Assembly (NCBI GenBank): GCA_937919295.1
Contig: CALFRX010000125.1
Location: 1 to 21,064, forward strand
DNA from: an uncultured Peptococcaceae bacterium
GTDB lineage: Bacteria; Bacillota; Dehalobacteriia; UBA7702
Length of the DNA: 21,064 nt
Direction of reading: 5' to 3'
The notes beneath the pieces were generated by a model. That model was not told where the DNA came from and did no database searches. It saw nothing but the letters and a program-made list of their open reading frames with translations. Position numbers and translations under genes: made by a program. This document shows, one piece after another, positions 8,603 to 15,440 of this stretch (position 1 is its first letter; each line of letters starts with the position of its first letter).

Positions 8603-8652
8603 CCAGTCCTCCTCCTTAACCGGGGATGTAAAATACAAAAGTACCCTATCAT

Positions 8653-8713
8653 AAAAAGGGGCTTAGATAAAATGGCTTTCATGATGAAAAGTTATTTTAT
8701 TTAAGCCCTTTTT
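8653..8713 (+). terminator. Rho-independent terminator after the tetrapyrrole operon
   Basis: A long hairpin is visible about 50 bases after cbiF. The left arm reads AAAAAGGGGCTTAGATAAAA and the right arm ATTTTATTTAAGCCCTTTTT, with one extra G and one G-T pair, a loop of about 20 bases and a terminal T run. It is nearly symmetrical (A run left, T run right). It separates the operon from the GntR promoter that starts about 25 bases later. Confidence 0.8.
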
Positions 8714-8739
8714 GATTGGGAAGAAGGGAAAAGTTTTTC

Positions 8740-8768
8740 TTGACAAGAGGCATATCATTGTCTATACT
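8740..8768 (+). promoter_or_regulatory. Sigma-A-type promoter of the GntR-ABC operon
   Basis: TTGACA at 8740-8745 and TATACT at 8763-8768 are separated by exactly 17 bases. The -35 is a perfect consensus match and the -10 differs at one position. It sits directly downstream of the terminator, 40 bases before the GntR start. Its location also shows that translation of GntR cannot begin further upstream. Confidence 0.85.
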
Positions 8769-8776
8769 GTTCATAG

Positions 8777-8788
8777 TGTATATATACA
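8777..8788 (+). promoter_or_regulatory. Probable GntR operator palindrome
   Basis: TGTATATATACA is a perfect 12-bp palindrome beginning about eight bases after the -10 element, at the expected transcription start. A second imperfect dyad, TATACT-N6-AGTGTA at 8763-8780, covers the -10 itself. GntR regulators of the YtrA group commonly repress their own ABC operon from such sites. Assignment to this regulator is inference. Confidence 0.55.
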
Positions 8789-8807
8789 GATAGCCGGAGG
8801 TGGAACT

Positions 8808-9182
8808 TTGCATATCGTCATCAGCAATGCCGTCAATCAGCCCATCTATGGGCAGATTTATAGGCAGATCAAAAACAGTATCCTATCGGGGGAACTCAAG
8901 GCCGGGGATATGCTGCCTTCCATCCGCTCCCTGGCCAAGGATTTGCGGATCAGCGTCATTACCACCAAACGTGCCTATGATGAGCTGGAAAAAGACGGTT
9001 ATATTGACGTCGTGGCGGCCAAAGGCTGTTACGTGGCGGAAAAGAATCTGGCCTGGATCCGCGAAACCCATCTTAAACAGCTGGAAGATCATCTGCGAAA
9101 CGTTAGGGAGCTGGCGGTTTCCTGCGGCTTGACGGAAACAGAGATCATCGAAATGTACCGTCTGCTGCAAAAAAGCGAATAA
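8808..9182 (+). CDS. GntR-family transcriptional regulator, YtrA type
   Basis: This short (124-residue) DNA-binding repressor consists of a GntR winged helix (QPIYGQIYRQIKNSILSGEL, MLPSIRSLAKDLRISVITTKRAYDELEKDGYI) and a small C-terminal helical tail that mediates dimerisation, with no FCD or UTRA ligand domain. That layout is characteristic of YtrA regulators, which sit first in ABC transporter operons. A TTG at 8808 is chosen as the start because a strong GGAGGT lies at 8796-8801 with suitable spacing; the frame is open further upstream, but that extension contains the promoter. It probably represses its own operon via the palindrome at 8777-8788. The inducer is unknown; relatives often respond to cell-envelope stress or peptide antibiotics. 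Confidence 0.9.
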   Translation: MHIVISNAVNQPIYGQIYRQIKNSILSGELKAGDMLPSIRSLAKDLRISVITTKRAYDELEKDGYIDVVAAKGCYVAEKNLAWIRETHLKQLEDHLRNVRELAVSCGLTETEIIEMYRLLQKSE

Positions 9183-9207
9183 CGGTCCCGTAAGGAGTGA
9201 CAAAAGT

Positions 9208-10050
9208 ATGGATGCCATTGAAATCAAAGATTTAACCAAACATTTTAAGGGGTTTACCCTTGATCATATCAGTTTCGCCCTGCCCCGTGGCTGTATCATG
9301 GGCTTGGTGGGGGAAAACGGCGCCGGCAAGAGCACCACGCTGAATTTGATCATGAACGCGATCTCCCGGGACGGTGGCAGCATTAAGGTGCTGGGTGTCG
9401 ATAACGAAAGCAGAGAATTCAACGCCGCAAAGGAAAAGATCGGTATTGTTTTGGATGAAGCCTATTTCCCGGAAGTGCTGACGCCAAAAAACGTTAACAA
9501 TATCATGAAGTATACGTATCAAAATTGGCAGGAAAGCGAATTTTTCTCCTTGATCGACCGCTTCAGACTGCCACAAAACAAGTCTTTTCGCGATTTCTCC
9601 CGGGGCATGAAAATGAAGCTGGCCATTGCTGTGGCCCTGGCTCATCAGCCGGAGCTTTTAATTCTTGACGAGGCCACCAGCGGTCTTGACCCCATGGTTC
9701 GTGATGAGATCCTCGATCTTTTCAACGATTTCACCAGGGACGAAAATCATTCCGTGCTGCTTTCTTCTCATATTGTCAGCGATTTGGAGAAGATTTGTGA
9801 TTATATTGTCTTTCTCCATCAGGGGAAGCTGATGTTCTGTGAAGAAAAAGATCGCCTGCTGGAGGAATACGCCCTATGGAAGCTTACAAAAGAGCAGTTT
9901 GAAGATATTCCCAAAGAAGCGATTAGGGGTGTGAAAAGGAATCCTTTCGGTGTGGAAGTCCTGGTGAAAAAAGATGCCGTCGCCGATGTTTTCCCAGCGG
10001 AACATCTGTCATTGGAAGATCTCATCCTATTTTTGGCCAAAGGAGCGTGA
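9208..10050 (+). CDS. ABC transporter ATP-binding protein (YtrB-like)
   Basis: The 280-residue ATPase subunit has Walker A GENGAGKST (35-43), a variant signature SRGMK (131-135) in place of SGGQ, Walker B LLILDEATSGLDP (150-162) and the switch histidine in LSSHI (His188). The C-terminal 70 residues form the extra domain common in ABC-2 type exporters. It lies between the YtrA-type regulator and a membrane protein, the usual regulator-ATPase-permease order. Substrate cannot be predicted; comparable modules in Bacillota are linked to antimicrobial peptide or wall stress. AAGGAG lies at an ordinary distance before ATG 9208. Confidence 0.92.
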   Translation: MDAIEIKDLTKHFKGFTLDHISFALPRGCIMGLVGENGAGKSTTLNLIMNAISRDGGSIKVLGVDNESREFNAAKEKIGIVLDEAYFPEVLTPKNVNNIMKYTYQNWQESEFFSLIDRFRLPQNKSFRDFSRGMKMKLAIAVALAHQPELLILDEATSGLDPMVRDEILDLFNDFTRDENHSVLLSSHIVSDLEKICDYIVFLHQGKLMFCEEKDRLLEEYALWKLTKEQFEDIPKEAIRGVKRNPFGVEVLVKKDAVADVFPAEHLSLEDLILFLAKGA

Positions 10051-10053
10051 AAA

Positions 10054-10671
10054 ATGAGAGGTTTGCTTTTAAAAGACATCTATACCCTGGTCAAACAACT
10101 GAGACTATTCCTGCTGGTCATTGTCATTTTCGCCTGTCTGCCCAGGCTTTATTCCCTTTCCGCCTTCGCCATTGTTTACGCGTCCATGCTGCCGATTACC
10201 GCCGTTGCTTACGACGAGCGCTCTAAATGGAACCGCTTGGCGACGATGATGCCCTATTCCGTGAAAAGCCTTGTTTTCAGTAAATACCTCCTCGGTTATC
10301 TGATGATCGGCGCCGCGGCGCTGATTTCCATCGCTGCCCAGCTCGTACTTACCGCTGTCACCGGCAGCGCCTATGACATAGCAGAAGTGCAGGAGTTGAT
10401 TTGCGTCATCTGTATCGCCATCTTTCTGTTATCAGTCAATCTGCCGCTGATGTTCCGTTTCGGCGTGGAAAAGGGCCGTCTGACTTTTATCATCCTCACC
10501 GTGGTTACGGTAATGCTGTTGTTTTCCGTGAAAGATACGGTTTTGGTGTGGCTTGCGGGAGCTGATTTTGGTGCCTCTGTGGCCTTTGCCGCCTTGGTGG
10601 CCTTCGCGGCTTTAAGCAATCTTGCGTCTTTTTATCTTTCCCTGAAATTTCACAAAGGGAAGTTTGCCTGA
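10054..10671 (+). CDS. ABC-2 type transporter permease subunit
   Basis: This 205-residue, strongly hydrophobic protein has about six predicted membrane segments. It begins MRGLLLKDIYTLVKQ, a soluble lead typical of small ABC-2 permeases, and contains the cytoplasmic loop AYDERSKWNRLATMMPYS between the second and third segments; that loop is recurrent in this family and probably contacts the ATPase. It starts three bases after the ATPase stop with AAAGGAGCG as ribosome site, so the two are co-expressed. A functional transporter would need a dimer of this subunit with two ATPases. The substrate is unknown. Confidence 0.87.
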   Translation: MRGLLLKDIYTLVKQLRLFLLVIVIFACLPRLYSLSAFAIVYASMLPITAVAYDERSKWNRLATMMPYSVKSLVFSKYLLGYLMIGAAALISIAAQLVLTAVTGSAYDIAEVQELICVICIAIFLLSVNLPLMFRFGVEKGRLTFIILTVVTVMLLFSVKDTVLVWLAGADFGASVAFAALVAFAALSNLASFYLSLKFHKGKFA

Positions 10672-10695
10672 AGCTGGGTAAATGAAAAACAAAAT

Positions 10696-10722
10696 AGAGT
10701 CTGCGCAATTTGCGCAGACTCT
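10696..10722. terminator. Hairpin after the ABC permease gene
   Basis: A perfect 12-bp stem with a three-base loop lies 24 bases after the permease stop. It has no downstream T run on the + strand, but an AAAAT stretch before it gives a weak U run on the - strand. It may help end transcription from either side. Confidence 0.5.
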
Positions 10723-10922
10723 TAGGCCGTCGACAAAGTCTGATGCGCGGCGAACCCCTTGCCCCGCGACTGTTTGCGTACATCCGGGTACGCGGCGCAG
10801 CCGCAGGCCAATGCGTTCACCGTGCCTAAGCCTTTCTCGACAGCCTATCATCCTGTAGTCCAAAATCCGCTACCGCGGCTTTTGTCTACAGTCTGAGAGT
10901 CTGCGCAATTTGTGCAGACTCT
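10696..10922. repeat. Inverted-repeat element with hairpin ends, MITE-like
   Basis: The gap between two convergent genes is filled by a 227-bp structured element. Each end is a 27-base hairpin (AGAGTCTGCGCA, loop ATT, TGCGCAGACTCT; the right copy has one changed base), starting exactly 200 bases apart. Inside each hairpin is an inverted tail: AGGCCGTCGACAAAG on the left, and on the right the complement of AGACTGTAGACAAAAG. The ends thus form imperfect terminal inverted repeats of about 43 bases. A further inverted pair lies inside: 10723-10755 matches the reverse complement of 10815-10847 at 26 of 33 positions. Short hairpins also occur at GCGTAC/GTACGC and GCGGC/GCCGC. No open frame of note and no clear target-site duplication were seen. 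It could be a miniature mobile element, a back-to-back terminator pair, or a structured RNA. Confidence 0.65.
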
Positions 10923-10929
10923 GTTTTTT
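10896..10929 (+). terminator. Rho-independent terminator, second copy of the 27-base hairpin
   Basis: The stem AGAGTCTGCGCA/TGTGCAGACTCT (one G-T pair) is followed by G and TTTTTT at 10924-10929. This gives a good terminator for + strand transcription from the ABC operon, placed just before the convergent lipid kinase gene ends. Confidence 0.7.
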
Positions 10930-10947
10930 ATGAGAACCAAAACGGTT

Positions 10948-11844
10948 TTATTCGGGAACGATGAAGTTGATGGCTTTGGGCAGGATTTCAATGGTAATCT
11001 CTTTGACTTCAATGATCTCGCCGTCAATGCAGAAGCGCGACAGGTCTTCCATTTGTAAATGAACCTTTTTGCCCTGATGATAGACGATATAAGGGGCGTA
11101 ACTTGGATCGTCGAGATGGGTTCCCGCTTTGTAGCCCTTGATCAGAGCGGCAATGCGCAGCCGGGTGAGGGGACGTACCGCGGTGATTTCCAGCAGACCG
11201 TCGTCGGCTTTGGCTTTGGGTGCGGCAAAATAACCACCGCCGTAGGCGCAGCCGTTACCCAGGGATACCAACATGAAGCGATCCTTAAGCTTGATTTGAT
11301 CGTCAATGGTAAGGGTCATATCGATGCCTATTTTATGGGTGAGCCGATTGATCAGGGAAACCGAATAAGCGAAACTGCCGGGCATATAGCGGCTGAAACG
11401 GTGCACGTCTGACGCGGTTTCCGCGTCGATACCGATATTGCACATGTTGATGCCATCGATATAGTCGGTGTGGATCGCGTCAATGGGAATGGATTTGCCG
11501 CGGATCTGTTTTTCCAGATTGAGAAAAGGCTCTTTGCTGGGAAAAAGGCGAATAAAATCATCGCCGGTACCGCAGGGTATGACCCCGATCTCTCCCCGGC
11601 CTTTTCGGTTTAAAACGCCATTGACCACTTCGTTTAAGGTGCCGTCACCGCCGATGGCGTAAAAGCGGGCGTCTTCATTGGGGCGAAAATGCTCCGTAAT
11701 TTCTCTGGCGTTGCCGATATCGGTGGTGACGTGAACCATATAGTCAAGGTTCTCCTTTTCGGCCATTGCCTCGATTTTTTCTTTTAAACCAAATTGAAAT
11801 TTGCCATTGCCGGCAAGGGGATTCAGTAGAAAAACATGGTACAT
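10948..11844 (-). CDS. Diacylglycerol kinase-like lipid kinase (DAGK catalytic domain, DgkB/YegS family)
   Basis: This 298-residue soluble lipid kinase is likely to phosphorylate diacylglycerol or a related lipid at the inner membrane surface. Visible motifs are LLNPLAGNGK (7-15), the nucleotide-binding GGDGT (65-69) and PCGTGDDF (90-97), close to the family PxGTxND. Further on are LVSLGNG and the C-terminal beta-domain with AYGGGYFAAPKAKADDGLLEI and the end block CIDGE. It is the last gene of a leftward operon and starts 17 bases after the chromate-transporter-like gene. Bacterial DgkB recycles diacylglycerol released during lipoteichoic acid synthesis; whether this copy is DgkB or another family member is not decided. 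AAGGAG lies 13 bases before the ATG, a somewhat long gap. Confidence 0.88.
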   Translation of the reverse strand: MYHVFLLNPLAGNGKFQFGLKEKIEAMAEKENLDYMVHVTTDIGNAREITEHFRPNEDARFYAIGGDGTLNEVVNGVLNRKGRGEIGVIPCGTGDDFIRLFPSKEPFLNLEKQIRGKSIPIDAIHTDYIDGINMCNIGIDAETASDVHRFSRYMPGSFAYSVSLINRLTHKIGIDMTLTIDDQIKLKDRFMLVSLGNGCAYGGGYFAAPKAKADDGLLEITAVRPLTRLRIAALIKGYKAGTHLDDPSYAPYIVYHQGKKVHLQMEDLSRFCIDGEIIEVKEITIEILPKAINFIVPE

Positions 11845-11861
11845 GTTCCGGTATGATCTCC

Positions 11862-12401
11862 TTAAAGTAGTAAGAAACCGAAAATGCCGCCGATCAACAG
11901 CAGAATAAGCGGATTCAGTTTAAAACGAAAGGCCGAAAACAACAGCCCCGCCAAAAGTAGCCAGCCCATGGACGCTGTTAAAACAGTGTCGAAATGAAAA
12001 AGGGCGTTTTCAAAGAGCTTCCCTGTCGCGGCTAAAATCAGCGCCAAAGCGCAGGGAATCAGTCCGTATAAAAGCTTTGCCATGAATTTATGCTCCGTGG
12101 GTTTGGGGATAAAATGACAAAGCAGCAAACTGAGGGTTGCGGGAATGGCGACCACAGCCAAGGAGGCGAGGATACCGCCGCCAATACCGCCGGTAAGATA
12201 GCCGGCGAAGGTCGCCATATTGATGCCTACAGGGCCCGGCGTTACCTCGGAAATGGCGATCAAATTGGTCAGCTCGCCAAGGCTGAACCAATCGTAATTT
12301 TCGGCCATTTCGTAAAGATAGGGTAGGGTGGCGTAGCCGCCACCGACGGCAAAAAGACCTGTTTTTAAAAATTCCAATATCAGCAGGAGCAAATCAGGCA
12401 T
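11862..12401 (-). CDS. chrA: Chromate transporter family protein, second half-size subunit
   Basis: This 179-residue membrane protein of the CHR family has one domain, the short-chain type that works with a paired partner. It carries the signature FAVGGGYATLPYL near residue 20 and the EVTPGPVGINMATFAGY block near residue 55, then about four hydrophobic segments. Its start overlaps the end of the other CHR gene by eight bases. In full-length ChrA these two domains are fused in opposite topology. Chromate efflux is established only for some members; in anaerobes without known chromate exposure the physiological substrate may be another oxyanion. Confidence 0.88.
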   Translation of the reverse strand: MPDLLLLILEFLKTGLFAVGGGYATLPYLYEMAENYDWFSLGELTNLIAISEVTPGPVGINMATFAGYLTGGIGGGILASLAVVAIPATLSLLLCHFIPKPTEHKFMAKLLYGLIPCALALILAATGKLFENALFHFDTVLTASMGWLLLAGLLFSAFRFKLNPLILLLIGGIFGFLLL

Positions 12402-12930
12402 GTTTGCTCCTTCCTGTCAGTAAAAGCCCGGCGATACAGCCAAATAGCGTGAAGAAAACGGGGTTTATACCGGTGATCAAATAAGCGGCCAGCACAAAAA
12501 GAAAAAGGACAAAGGTTACCTTATCCGTGATGCTCGCTTTTGCCATTTTCCATAAAGCTTGGGCAATGATGGCCAAAACAGCGATGTTTAATCCGTGAAA
12601 GATACTTTGTACCCAGGGTAATTCGGTAAAGCGGTCAAAAAAGGCGGCGATGACGGTAATGATTAGGATTGAGGGGAACATGATACCCGCCGCGGCAACA
12701 AGGGCTCCTTTTGTTTTGCGCAGCTGATAGCCTAAAAAAATCGCCATATTGACCGCAAGAATCCCCGGTATTGACTGGGCCAGGGCAAAGAGTTTGTAAA
12801 CCTCTTCCTCACGGATGACACCACGCTTATGAACGAACTCATTTTCAATCAACGGCAGCATGACGTAGCCGCCGCCGAAAGCCATGAAGCCAATTTTTAC
12901 ATAGGTGAGAAAAAGACTCAGTATGGACAT
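12394..12930 (-). CDS. chrA: Chromate transporter family protein, first half-size subunit
   Basis: This 178-residue single-domain CHR protein has the paired signature FMAFGGGYVMLPLIENEFV near residue 15 and AQSIPGILAVNMAIFLGYQLR near residue 52, then hydrophobic segments to the end. It differs clearly from its neighbour, consistent with a heterodimeric short-chain transporter and not a recent duplication or a broken long gene: both genes have their own starts and full domains. It is the second gene of the leftward operon, starting nine bases after the zinc-ribbon gene. Confidence 0.88.
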   Translation of the reverse strand: MSILSLFLTYVKIGFMAFGGGYVMLPLIENEFVHKRGVIREEEVYKLFALAQSIPGILAVNMAIFLGYQLRKTKGALVAAAGIMFPSILIITVIAAFFDRFTELPWVQSIFHGLNIAVLAIIAQALWKMAKASITDKVTFVLFLFVLAAYLITGINPVFFTLFGCIAGLLLTGRSKHA

Positions 12931-12939
12931 GCGGATCCC

Positions 12940-13614
12940 TTATCTTTTGCCGATCGCTTTTCCCGTGCCGTATTTTAGCAATGTAATACCGCATTCGCAG
13001 CATTGATCGTTTTTCATATTGTTGACGACACCGCAGTTCACGCAGATGCAGCGGTCGTCCTTGGATTTATCGAATTTTTCCGGATAGAGAAAACCCTTAT
13101 GGTGGCGAATCACGTCGCCCACAGCGTAGTAAGATGCCGAACCGGCGCCGTAGGGCAGGTTAAGCCATTGAGTATTGCCGTTATCCCTTTTGAGATTCAA
13201 TTTACAAAAGACAAGGGTCTTCTTTTTATGCTGTTGCTTTTCCACATCTTTATCGATGATTTCCGCATCAAAGGTGCGGTCAAATTTGGAATTCCTGATT
13301 TGCAGGGTGGCAAAGAAACTGAAAAAAGCGGCAATGATGATGCCTGCGAGGATTCCTGTCAGCAAAGATTGTTCTGTCATATAGTAGAGGAGGGGAATAC
13401 CCAACAGGGCAATGGCCGCGACAGCGTAGCCGACAAAGACAAAACGGTTTTGTTGTTTCTGACGCGCGCCGTGAGACTGGATCTTTTTGATATTGGGGGA
13501 GTAGCCGATGAGCTCTTCTCTATGATATGATATGCCTTCCTGAAAATGGAAGTTGCATGTCGGACAGGTTTTGACGCTATCATCTACTTCATTGTTACAT
13601 CTTGGACAGAACAT
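12940..13614 (-). CDS. Double zinc-ribbon membrane protein of unknown function
   Basis: This 224-residue protein begins with a zinc ribbon (Cys3, Cys6, Cys17, Cys20). Two membrane segments follow at about 58-78 and 84-104, joined by a short loop, then a soluble region of about 80 residues, and finally a second cysteine cluster (189, 191, 194, 205, 206, 208) of zinc-ribbon type. Both ribbons would face the cytoplasm if the two segments form a hairpin. I do not recognise a characterised family. It is the first gene of the operon with the CHR pair and lipid kinase. GGAGGG lies 11 bases before the ATG, and a good promoter is 40 bases upstream. Confidence 0.8.
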   Translation of the reverse strand: MFCPRCNNEVDDSVKTCPTCNFHFQEGISYHREELIGYSPNIKKIQSHGARQKQQNRFVFVGYAVAAIALLGIPLLYYMTEQSLLTGILAGIIIAAFFSFFATLQIRNSKFDRTFDAEIIDKDVEKQQHKKKTLVFCKLNLKRDNGNTQWLNLPYGAGSASYYAVGDVIRHHKGFLYPEKFDKSKDDRCICVNCGVVNNMKNDQCCECGITLLKYGTGKAIGKR

Positions 13615-13654
13615 ATTCTTTCATACCCTCCGGCAAATTTCGCGATTTATTAGT

Positions 13655-13683
13655 ATTATAAGCGATTTCAGGGAAGGATTCAA
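13655..13683 (-). promoter_or_regulatory. Promoter of the zinc-ribbon/chrA/lipid-kinase operon
   Basis: Reading the - strand, TTGAAT (13683-13678) and a perfect TATAAT (13660-13655) are 17 bases apart. The -10 is about 40 bases before the start codon at 13614. Spacing and sequence fit a sigma-A promoter. Confidence 0.7.
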
Positions 13684-13733
13684 CCGAAAGTTGCCGTCTC
13701 TTTCGCAATATATTCTTCAATGAAATAGATTGT

Positions 13734-13762
13734 TTGACTTTTGTACATCATTATTTCATAAT
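13734..13762 (+). promoter_or_regulatory. Upstream promoter P1 of the HtrA-like gene
   Basis: TTGACT (13734-13739) and CATAAT (13757-13762) are spaced by 17 bases. Each differs from consensus at one position. It lies just upstream of a second promoter and overlaps AT-rich DNA. Confidence 0.55.
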
Positions 13763-13768
13763 TATATC

Positions 13769-13797
13769 TTAACATAACCAAAAAAAAAGGATATAAT
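13769..13797 (+). promoter_or_regulatory. Proximal promoter P2 of the HtrA-like gene
   Basis: TTAACA (13769-13774) and a perfect TATAAT (13792-13797) are 17 bases apart, with an A tract in the spacer. The likely transcript start is about 40 bases before the ATG at 13844, leaving room for the AAGGAGG ribosome site at 13829-13835. Confidence 0.75.
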
Positions 13798-13843
13798 CTG
13801 TTTATCAAATGAAAATGAACAGGATCTCAAGGAGGTTTACGAT

Positions 13844-15202
13844 ATGGATGAAGAAAGAAGGGTGACTTCCGGTCAGGCAGGCGAGGGCGAAGAGGGCGCC
13901 GCGTCCAGCCCGGTCAAGACGGAGCGCAACGGGGAAGTATCGGTAACCGCTAACGCAAAAACAGCGCCGCAGGAAAACCCGGCGCCGGTTTATGAGGCCT
14001 TTTCTCTCTATGGCTCTGAAGATGAAAAACAGTGGACACCGCCGATGGCAGATGATGTTTCTAACGTAAAAACAAAGCGAAAGAAACCCCCGTTTCCCTG
14101 GAAAAACTTCTGGAAAACAGCGGCCATCGCCGTTTTTGGCCTGATGATCGTTTTTTCTACGGCGACCAGCGCCTATCTACTGAAGGATCACCTTTCCGCG
14201 GAAAATACCGTCGCTCAGATTAAAGAGACGAATTCCTCCGCCGAAGAGAATAATGTAACCCAAATCAGCAGCGGCGGGCAGGAATTATCTGTTACTGAAA
14301 TCAACGCGAAGGTGGCATCTTCGGTGGTGCTGATTACCGGCACCAATATGTACGGTTCGGGGCAGGGCACCGGTATGATCATCAGCGCCGATGGCTATAT
14401 CCTGACCAACGCCCATGTGGTGGAAGATTTCAGCGAGCTGACCGTGACCTTAAACGATGGAAACGAAACGGAACATGAGGCGACCATGGTGGGATATGAC
14501 GATACGACAGATATTGCCGTAATCAAAATTGACGCGAAGGATCTAGCCCCTGTGACTTTCGGCACTTCCGCCGACCTGGAAGTCGGTGAATCTGTCGTCG
14601 TCATCGGGAATCCCCTCGGCGGAGAATTTTCCGGATCCGTGACCACGGGGATCGTTTCCGCCCTTAACCGTAAAGTGGAATTTGACGACGGCCAGGTGTA
14701 TACCTATATCCAAACGGACGCCGCCATCAATTCCGGTAATTCCGGCGGCCCCCTCGTTAATATGAGCGGTCAGGTCATTGGCATCAACTCCGCGAAAATC
14801 GATTCCTCCATTGCCGAAGGCATGGGCTTTGCCATTCCCATTGACAGCGCTGTTCCCGTCATCAATGATCTCATCGAGAACGGTTATGTGACGAACCGTC
14901 CTTACATCGGCATCAGCGGCGAAACCATTGATGAACAGTATAGCCAATACTATAATTTACCCGAGGGCGTGCATGTGGTGTCGATCGCCTCGGGAAGCCC
15001 CGCCGCCGGCAGTGATTTGCAGGTGGACGATATCATTACCGCCATCAACGATACGGCGGTAACCTCCATCGGCGAGTTGAACAATATCAAAAATCAGTAT
15101 TCCCCCGGTGATACCGTGAGCTTGACGGTTTACCGCTATTCTACTAAGAAAACACTGACAATAGAGATCACTTTGAGCGAAATGACCTCGGATATGCAGT
15201 AA
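13844..15202 (+). CDS. HtrA/DegP-like membrane-anchored serine protease with PDZ domain
   Basis: The 452-residue trypsin-like protease probably degrades or refolds damaged proteins outside the membrane. Residues 1-85 are a polar, acidic, low-complexity cytoplasmic region, followed by a basic patch (KTKRKK) and one membrane segment at about 91-111. The protease domain spans about 150-330 with the catalytic triad His191 (TNAHVVED), Asp223 (TTDIAVIKI) and Ser300 (NSGNSGGPLVN). A single PDZ domain occupies about 350-445 (YIGISGETID, GSPAAGSDLQVDDIITAIN). This order matches HtrA/HtrB/YyxA of Bacillota. An AAGGAGG is eight bases before ATG. It has its own tandem promoters and is followed by hairpins, so it is probably transcribed alone. 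Confidence 0.94.
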   Translation: MDEERRVTSGQAGEGEEGAASSPVKTERNGEVSVTANAKTAPQENPAPVYEAFSLYGSEDEKQWTPPMADDVSNVKTKRKKPPFPWKNFWKTAAIAVFGLMIVFSTATSAYLLKDHLSAENTVAQIKETNSSAEENNVTQISSGGQELSVTEINAKVASSVVLITGTNMYGSGQGTGMIISADGYILTNAHVVEDFSELTVTLNDGNETEHEATMVGYDDTTDIAVIKIDAKDLAPVTFGTSADLEVGESVVVIGNPLGGEFSGSVTTGIVSALNRKVEFDDGQVYTYIQTDAAINSGNSGGPLVNMSGQVIGINSAKIDSSIAEGMGFAIPIDSAVPVINDLIENGYVTNRPYIGISGETIDEQYSQYYNLPEGVHVVSIASGSPAAGSDLQVDDIITAINDTAVTSIGELNNIKNQYSPGDTVSLTVYRYSTKKTLTIEITLSEMTSDMQ

Positions 15203-15221
15203 AAAGAAAGATCTGTTTTGA

Positions 15222-15247
15222 GAAACCCCGGCATGTTCCGGGGTTTC
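15222..15247 (+). terminator. Hairpin after the HtrA-like gene
   Basis: GAAACCCCGG and CCGGGGTTTC form a perfect 10-bp stem with loop CATGTT, 19 bases after the protease stop. The T run is poor (TTTCATTGTT), but position and strength suggest a terminator. Confidence 0.7.
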
Positions 15248-15327
15248 ATTGTTCAGTGTATCGGTAACCGCCTATAGCGGCGTTTTAGCTGATGTTTAAC
15301 GGTTTCTCAACTTAGAGTAAGCCTGCC

Positions 15328-15371
15328 AAAAAGTTCGGCACCCGCCGGACTTTTTAGACTGTAAAAAAGGG
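15328..15371 (+). repeat. Hairpin-plus-tail repeat, possible second terminator
   Basis: The stem AAAAAGTTCGGC/GCCGGACTTTTT (12 bp, one G-T pair, loop ACCC) ends in five T residues at 15351-15355, a good terminator shape. It is followed at once by AGACTGTAAAAAAGG. That tail resembles AGACTGTAGACAAAAG beside the hairpin at 10.9 kb and the tail at 18.27 kb, so it belongs to the same repeat family, here somewhat degraded. Confidence 0.55.
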
Positions 15372-15374
15372 GAC

Positions 15375-15403
15375 TTGCGCTTTTTTTCGTAATGTAGTAT
15401 GGT
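15375..15403 (+). promoter_or_regulatory. Possible weak promoter of the DUF2284 pair
   Basis: TTGCGC (15375-15380) and TATGGT (15398-15403) are spaced by 17 bases, and the -10 lies 37 bases before the chosen start. Both hexamers are moderate matches, so this is tentative. Confidence 0.35.
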
Positions 15404-15440
15404 AAAGAAAGTCTATCCCTATGGGAAACGGGAGGTTAAT

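Noticed and set aside
8712..8807. Longer GntR N-terminus starting at 8712
   Set aside because: The extension contains the promoter and operator, has no ribosome site at its start, and does not resemble the family; the TTG at 8808 has GGAGGT upstream.
8603..8807. Cobalamin riboswitch in the gap after cbiF
   Set aside because: No B12-box-like sequence or multi-stem leader was seen; the gap is explained by a terminator, promoter and operator. The operon's own leader lies outside the window.
10696..10922. Two-repeat CRISPR array
   Set aside because: Only two copies 200 bases apart, the spacing is far too long, the repeats are self-complementary terminator hairpins, and no cas gene is present.
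11862..12930. Broken full-length chrA gene
   Set aside because: Each half has its own start codon and a complete CHR domain; short-chain paired CHR genes are a known arrangement.
15399..15440. Alternative start at 15399 for the first DUF2284 gene
   Set aside because: It lacks a ribosome site and overlaps the possible -10 element, while ATG 15441 has GGGAGGT at good spacing.
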